Shown here: one piece after another, positions 39,387 through 41,213 of the stretch | How positions within the stretch are numbered: position 1 is the stretch's first letter | Layout of the letters: every line of letters begins with the position of its first letter | Assembly: GCA_019119835.1 (NCBI GenBank) | Contig: DWWE01000008.1 | Span: 1-41,213 of the forward strand | DNA from: Candidatus Gemmiger stercoravium | GTDB lineage: Bacteria > Bacillota > Clostridia > Oscillospirales > Ruminococcaceae | DNA: 41,213 bases | Reading direction: 5' to 3' | Program-made: the position numbers and the translations under genes | The notes under the pieces: model-generated | The model's database searches: none | What the model saw: only the letters and a program-made list of their open reading frames with translations | Told to the model about the DNA's origin: nothing

Positions 39387-39929
39387 ATGAAGGCAACCGG
39401 AATAGTCCGCAGGATCGACGAGCTGGGGCGGGTGGTCATCCCCAAGGAGATCCGCCGCACTCAGCGCATCCGCCAGGGCGACGCCCTGGAGATCTTCACC
39501 GATTCCAACGGGGAAGTGGTCTTCAAAAAATATTCGCCGCTGCTGGGGCTCGGGCAGCTGTCCGCTGTCTATGCCGAAGTGCTGGCCAAGGACCTGGGGG
39601 TCCCGGTGCTGGTCTGCGACCGGGACGAGATCGTGGCGGCCACCGGCCCGCGCCGCAGCGAGATGAACGGCCGGCCCATCTCGGATTCGCTGCAGAAACT
39701 GCTGGCCATGCGGGGGCTGTACACCGCCCCCGCCCGGGCGGAAGGCCGGCTGCGGGCGCTGGAGCGCAGCGACCGCCAGGTACTGTGCGCCGCGCCCATC
39801 GTGGCCCACGGGGATGTGGAGGGCGGCGTGCTGCTGCTGGGCGCCCCCCAGGACCCGCCGCCGCCCCAGCCCACCGTCCACGCCCTGTCCATCGCTGCGG
39901 CCTTCCTGGCCAAATGGATGGAGGAATGA
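39387..39929 (+). CDS. spoVT: Stage V sporulation protein T, AbrB-family regulator
   Basis: A 180-residue transcription factor that, in known spore formers, modulates sigma-G-dependent genes in the forespore. The N-terminal AbrB swapped-hairpin DNA-binding domain is MKATGIVRRIDELGRVVIPK with IRRTQRIRQGDALEIF (1-50). The C-terminal GAF-like domain (about 58-178) has LAKDLGVPVLVCDRDEIVA. Length and architecture match SpoVT rather than short AbrB. A GGAGG site precedes the ATG. It is monocistronic with a strong terminator. I found no convincing sigma-G promoter in the 156-bp spacer. Confidence 0.95.
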   Translation: MKATGIVRRIDELGRVVIPKEIRRTQRIRQGDALEIFTDSNGEVVFKKYSPLLGLGQLSAVYAEVLAKDLGVPVLVCDRDEIVAATGPRRSEMNGRPISDSLQKLLAMRGLYTAPARAEGRLRALERSDRQVLCAAPIVAHGDVEGGVLLLGAPQDPPPPQPTVHALSIAAAFLAKWMEE

Positions 39930-39939
39930 CCTTTGCGAG

Positions 39940-39979
39940 CAAAGCCCCGCGCCTGCACCCCGGCAGGCGCGGGGCTTTG
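39940..39979 (+). terminator. Terminator of spoVT
   Basis: A 17-bp perfect stem (39940-39956 with 39963-39979), loop of 6; the T-stretch is partly inside the stem. Confidence 0.82.
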
Positions 39980-40020
39980 TGTCAAAACTGTTAAACTTTC
40001 AAAGAAGTTTGCAAAACCTC

Positions 40021-40048
40021 TTGACAGTTGGGAAAGGCGGGGTATAAT
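40021..40048 (+). promoter_or_regulatory. Sigma-A promoter of the hrcA-grpE heat-shock operon
   Basis: Perfect consensus boxes: TTGACA (40021-40026), 16-bp spacer, TATAAT (40043-40048). CIRCE begins 4 bp downstream. Confidence 0.92.
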
Positions 40049-40052
40049 AGAT

Positions 40053-40079
40053 TTAGCACTCGGGAACAGAGAGTGCTAA
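40053..40079 (+). promoter_or_regulatory. CIRCE operator
   Basis: TTAGCACTC-N9-GAGTGCTAA, a perfect match to the CIRCE consensus bound by HrcA. It covers the transcription start region of the operon, so HrcA represses its own gene and grpE until heat shock. Confidence 0.97.
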
Positions 40080-40106
40080 AACCAAACCGGAAAGGGATGT
40101 GGCAGC

Positions 40107-41132
40107 ATGGCAATGGATCGCCGCAAACAGCGGATCTTGGAAGCCATCGTTGCCCTGTATGCGGTCGATGGGGAGCCGGTGGGCTCCGGCCTGCTGGCCA
40201 ACTACTTCGACATGGCGGTCTCCAGCGCCACGCTGCGCAACGAGATGGCCGCGCTGACCCGGCTGGGGCTGCTGGAGCAGCCTCACACCAGCGCAGGGCG
40301 TGTGCCAAGCCCGCAGGGGTACCGGTATTACCTGGACCACCTGCTGTCGGCCGCCGGCAGCTTCACCCTGTCCGCCCAGGACAGGGAACAGATCGACGAT
40401 CTGTTCACCTCGATGGACGCCGAACCGGAAAAGCTGGCCCAGAGCGCGGCCCGCGCCCTGGCCGACTACACCGGCATGGCGGCGGCCGCCACCACCCCGC
40501 AGGCCGACGACCTCTGCATCGCCCACTTCGAGGTGGTGCAGGTCGGCCGCTACACGGCGGCGGTGCTGGCTGTCACCAGCGCCGGCGGCGTGCGCACCCG
40601 GGTGGCCCGGGTGGCGGACGGGTTCACCCGCGCCGACGCCCAGACGCTGGCCGCGCTGCTCAACCGCAGCCTGACCTTTGTGGTGCCGGAGGATGTCACC
40701 GACGGTTTGACCGCCGAACTGCTGGCCGCCACCGAAAGCCGGCTGGCGCCGGTGGTACGCGCCGCCGAAGCACTGGTGCGCACAAGGCCCCAGGTTTACC
40801 TGGAAGGCGCCCAGTACCTGGCCCAGAACAAGGCTGTCCGCAAGGAACTGGGCCTGCTGCTGGAGATCTTTTCGGACAGCAGCGCCGGCCGCACGCTGAT
40901 CGAACCCCAGGGCAACCGGGTCACCGCCACGCTGGGCGAGGATGTGCGCCCCGAACTGCCGGGGATCTGCATCGTCAGCAAGCGGTATCTGGCCGGCGGC
41001 GGCCTTACGGGCACGGTGGCGCTGATCGGCTCCAACCGGATGGCCTATCAGCACCTGATCCCCATTCTGGACTATTTTGCATCAAAACTCGGGCAGTCCA
41101 TGTCCGGGAAAAAGCAGGAGGAGCAAGTATGA
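40107..41132 (+). CDS. hrcA: Heat-inducible transcription repressor HrcA
   Basis: A 341-residue repressor of class I heat-shock genes, which binds CIRCE and needs GroEL for activity. The N-terminal winged helix (1-75) has VSSATLRNEMAALTRLGLLE and PHTSAGRVPSPQGYRYYLD, the family signature. The middle GAF-like part and dimerisation region follow, with GLLLEIFSDSSAGR and the C-terminal IGSNRMAYQHLIPILDYFA. An AAAGGGATG site lies upstream; an ATG two codons further in is the alternative start. The stop overlaps the grpE start (ATGA). Confidence 0.97.
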   Translation: MAMDRRKQRILEAIVALYAVDGEPVGSGLLANYFDMAVSSATLRNEMAALTRLGLLEQPHTSAGRVPSPQGYRYYLDHLLSAAGSFTLSAQDREQIDDLFTSMDAEPEKLAQSAARALADYTGMAAAATTPQADDLCIAHFEVVQVGRYTAAVLAVTSAGGVRTRVARVADGFTRADAQTLAALLNRSLTFVVPEDVTDGLTAELLAATESRLAPVVRAAEALVRTRPQVYLEGAQYLAQNKAVRKELGLLLEIFSDSSAGRTLIEPQGNRVTATLGEDVRPELPGICIVSKRYLAGGGLTGTVALIGSNRMAYQHLIPILDYFASKLGQSMSGKKQEEQV

Positions 41133-41213
41133 CCCCCATGAATGAAGAAAACAAGCAGGCGACACAGGAACAGCCGCAGGCGGAAACCGCTCCCGCCGCC
41201 GAGGCAGCCGCCC
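41129..41213 (+). CDS. grpE: GrpE nucleotide exchange factor, 3' truncated by the window
   Basis: Only the first 28 codons are present. The frame opens with ATG overlapping the hrcA stop and a good AGGAGGAG site 9 bp upstream. The visible peptide is an acidic, Gln/Ala/Glu-rich stretch as found at the disordered N-terminus of GrpE. The name rests on the conserved hrcA-grpE-dnaK order, not on a domain. Confidence 0.75.
   Translation, partial: MTPMNEENKQATQEQPQAETAPAAEAAA

Overview
The window is bacterial and reads as a high-GC, spore-forming member of the Clostridia, most likely of the Oscillospiraceae (Subdoligranulum/Gemmiger/Faecalibacterium-like). The grounds are a set of endospore genes (spoVAC-spoVAD-spoVAE, spoIIP, two dipicolinate synthase subunits, spoVT), Firmicute-type sigma-A promoters with A/T-rich boxes in a strongly GC-biased background, a perfect CIRCE element before hrcA, a class B sortase, and long stop-free antisense frames typical of GC-rich coding DNA. 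The genus is an inference.

Layout. 1-621: end of an arsenic-resistance unit of visibly lower GC (thioredoxin-like protein fragment, arsC). 622-1241: gene-free DNA with five consecutive long hairpins, two pairs of 11-bp-phased direct repeats and a strong terminator; probably the end of an integrated element. 1408-4963: zinc-ribbon membrane protein, patatin-like phospholipase, and a divergent PTS enzyme I-like protein. 5000-7232 (minus): prmA-rsmE-GNAT operon, with a divergent GNAT gene at 7388. 7998-9832: spoVAC-spoVAD-spoVAE, followed by a palindrome-rich spacer. 10138-11001 (minus): rpsT and a membrane protein. 11165-14866: spoIIP, asnS, mutY. 15024-18811: a small membrane protein and two tandem paralogues built on catalytically dead LytM/M23 domains. 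18960-24297: dpsA-dpsB, a MurA paralogue, ftsZ and a DivIVA-like coiled-coil protein. 24520-26445: large polytopic membrane protein. 26526-28816 (minus): HD protein and YdbC/PC4 protein, then a sortase B with its probable TPETG substrate. 29072-32031 (minus): a small unknown gene and a LanFEG/CprABC-type ABC transporter, divergent from a two-component system (32293-34400). 34541-37425: rfbA-rfbD-rfbB for dTDP-sugars, then an anchored protein of unknown role. 38745-39230 (minus): a Nudix hydrolase. 39387 to the end: spoVT, then hrcA and the start of grpE under CIRCE.

Working together: the spore genes cover engulfment (spoIIP), dipicolinate synthesis (dpsA/dpsB) and dipicolinate import into the forespore (SpoVA), and the LytM-like pair may belong to the same programme. 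The ABC transporter and two-component system look like a self-contained antimicrobial-peptide sensing and detoxification module, with phased repeats in the shared promoter region as the probable response-regulator operator.

The most interesting unexplained items are the paired dead LytM proteins, the sortase/substrate cassette, the hairpin array near the left edge, the divergent enzyme I-like protein, and two places where a promoter -35 box is buried inside the preceding terminator hairpin. No tRNA, rRNA, CRISPR array or intact transposase was found.
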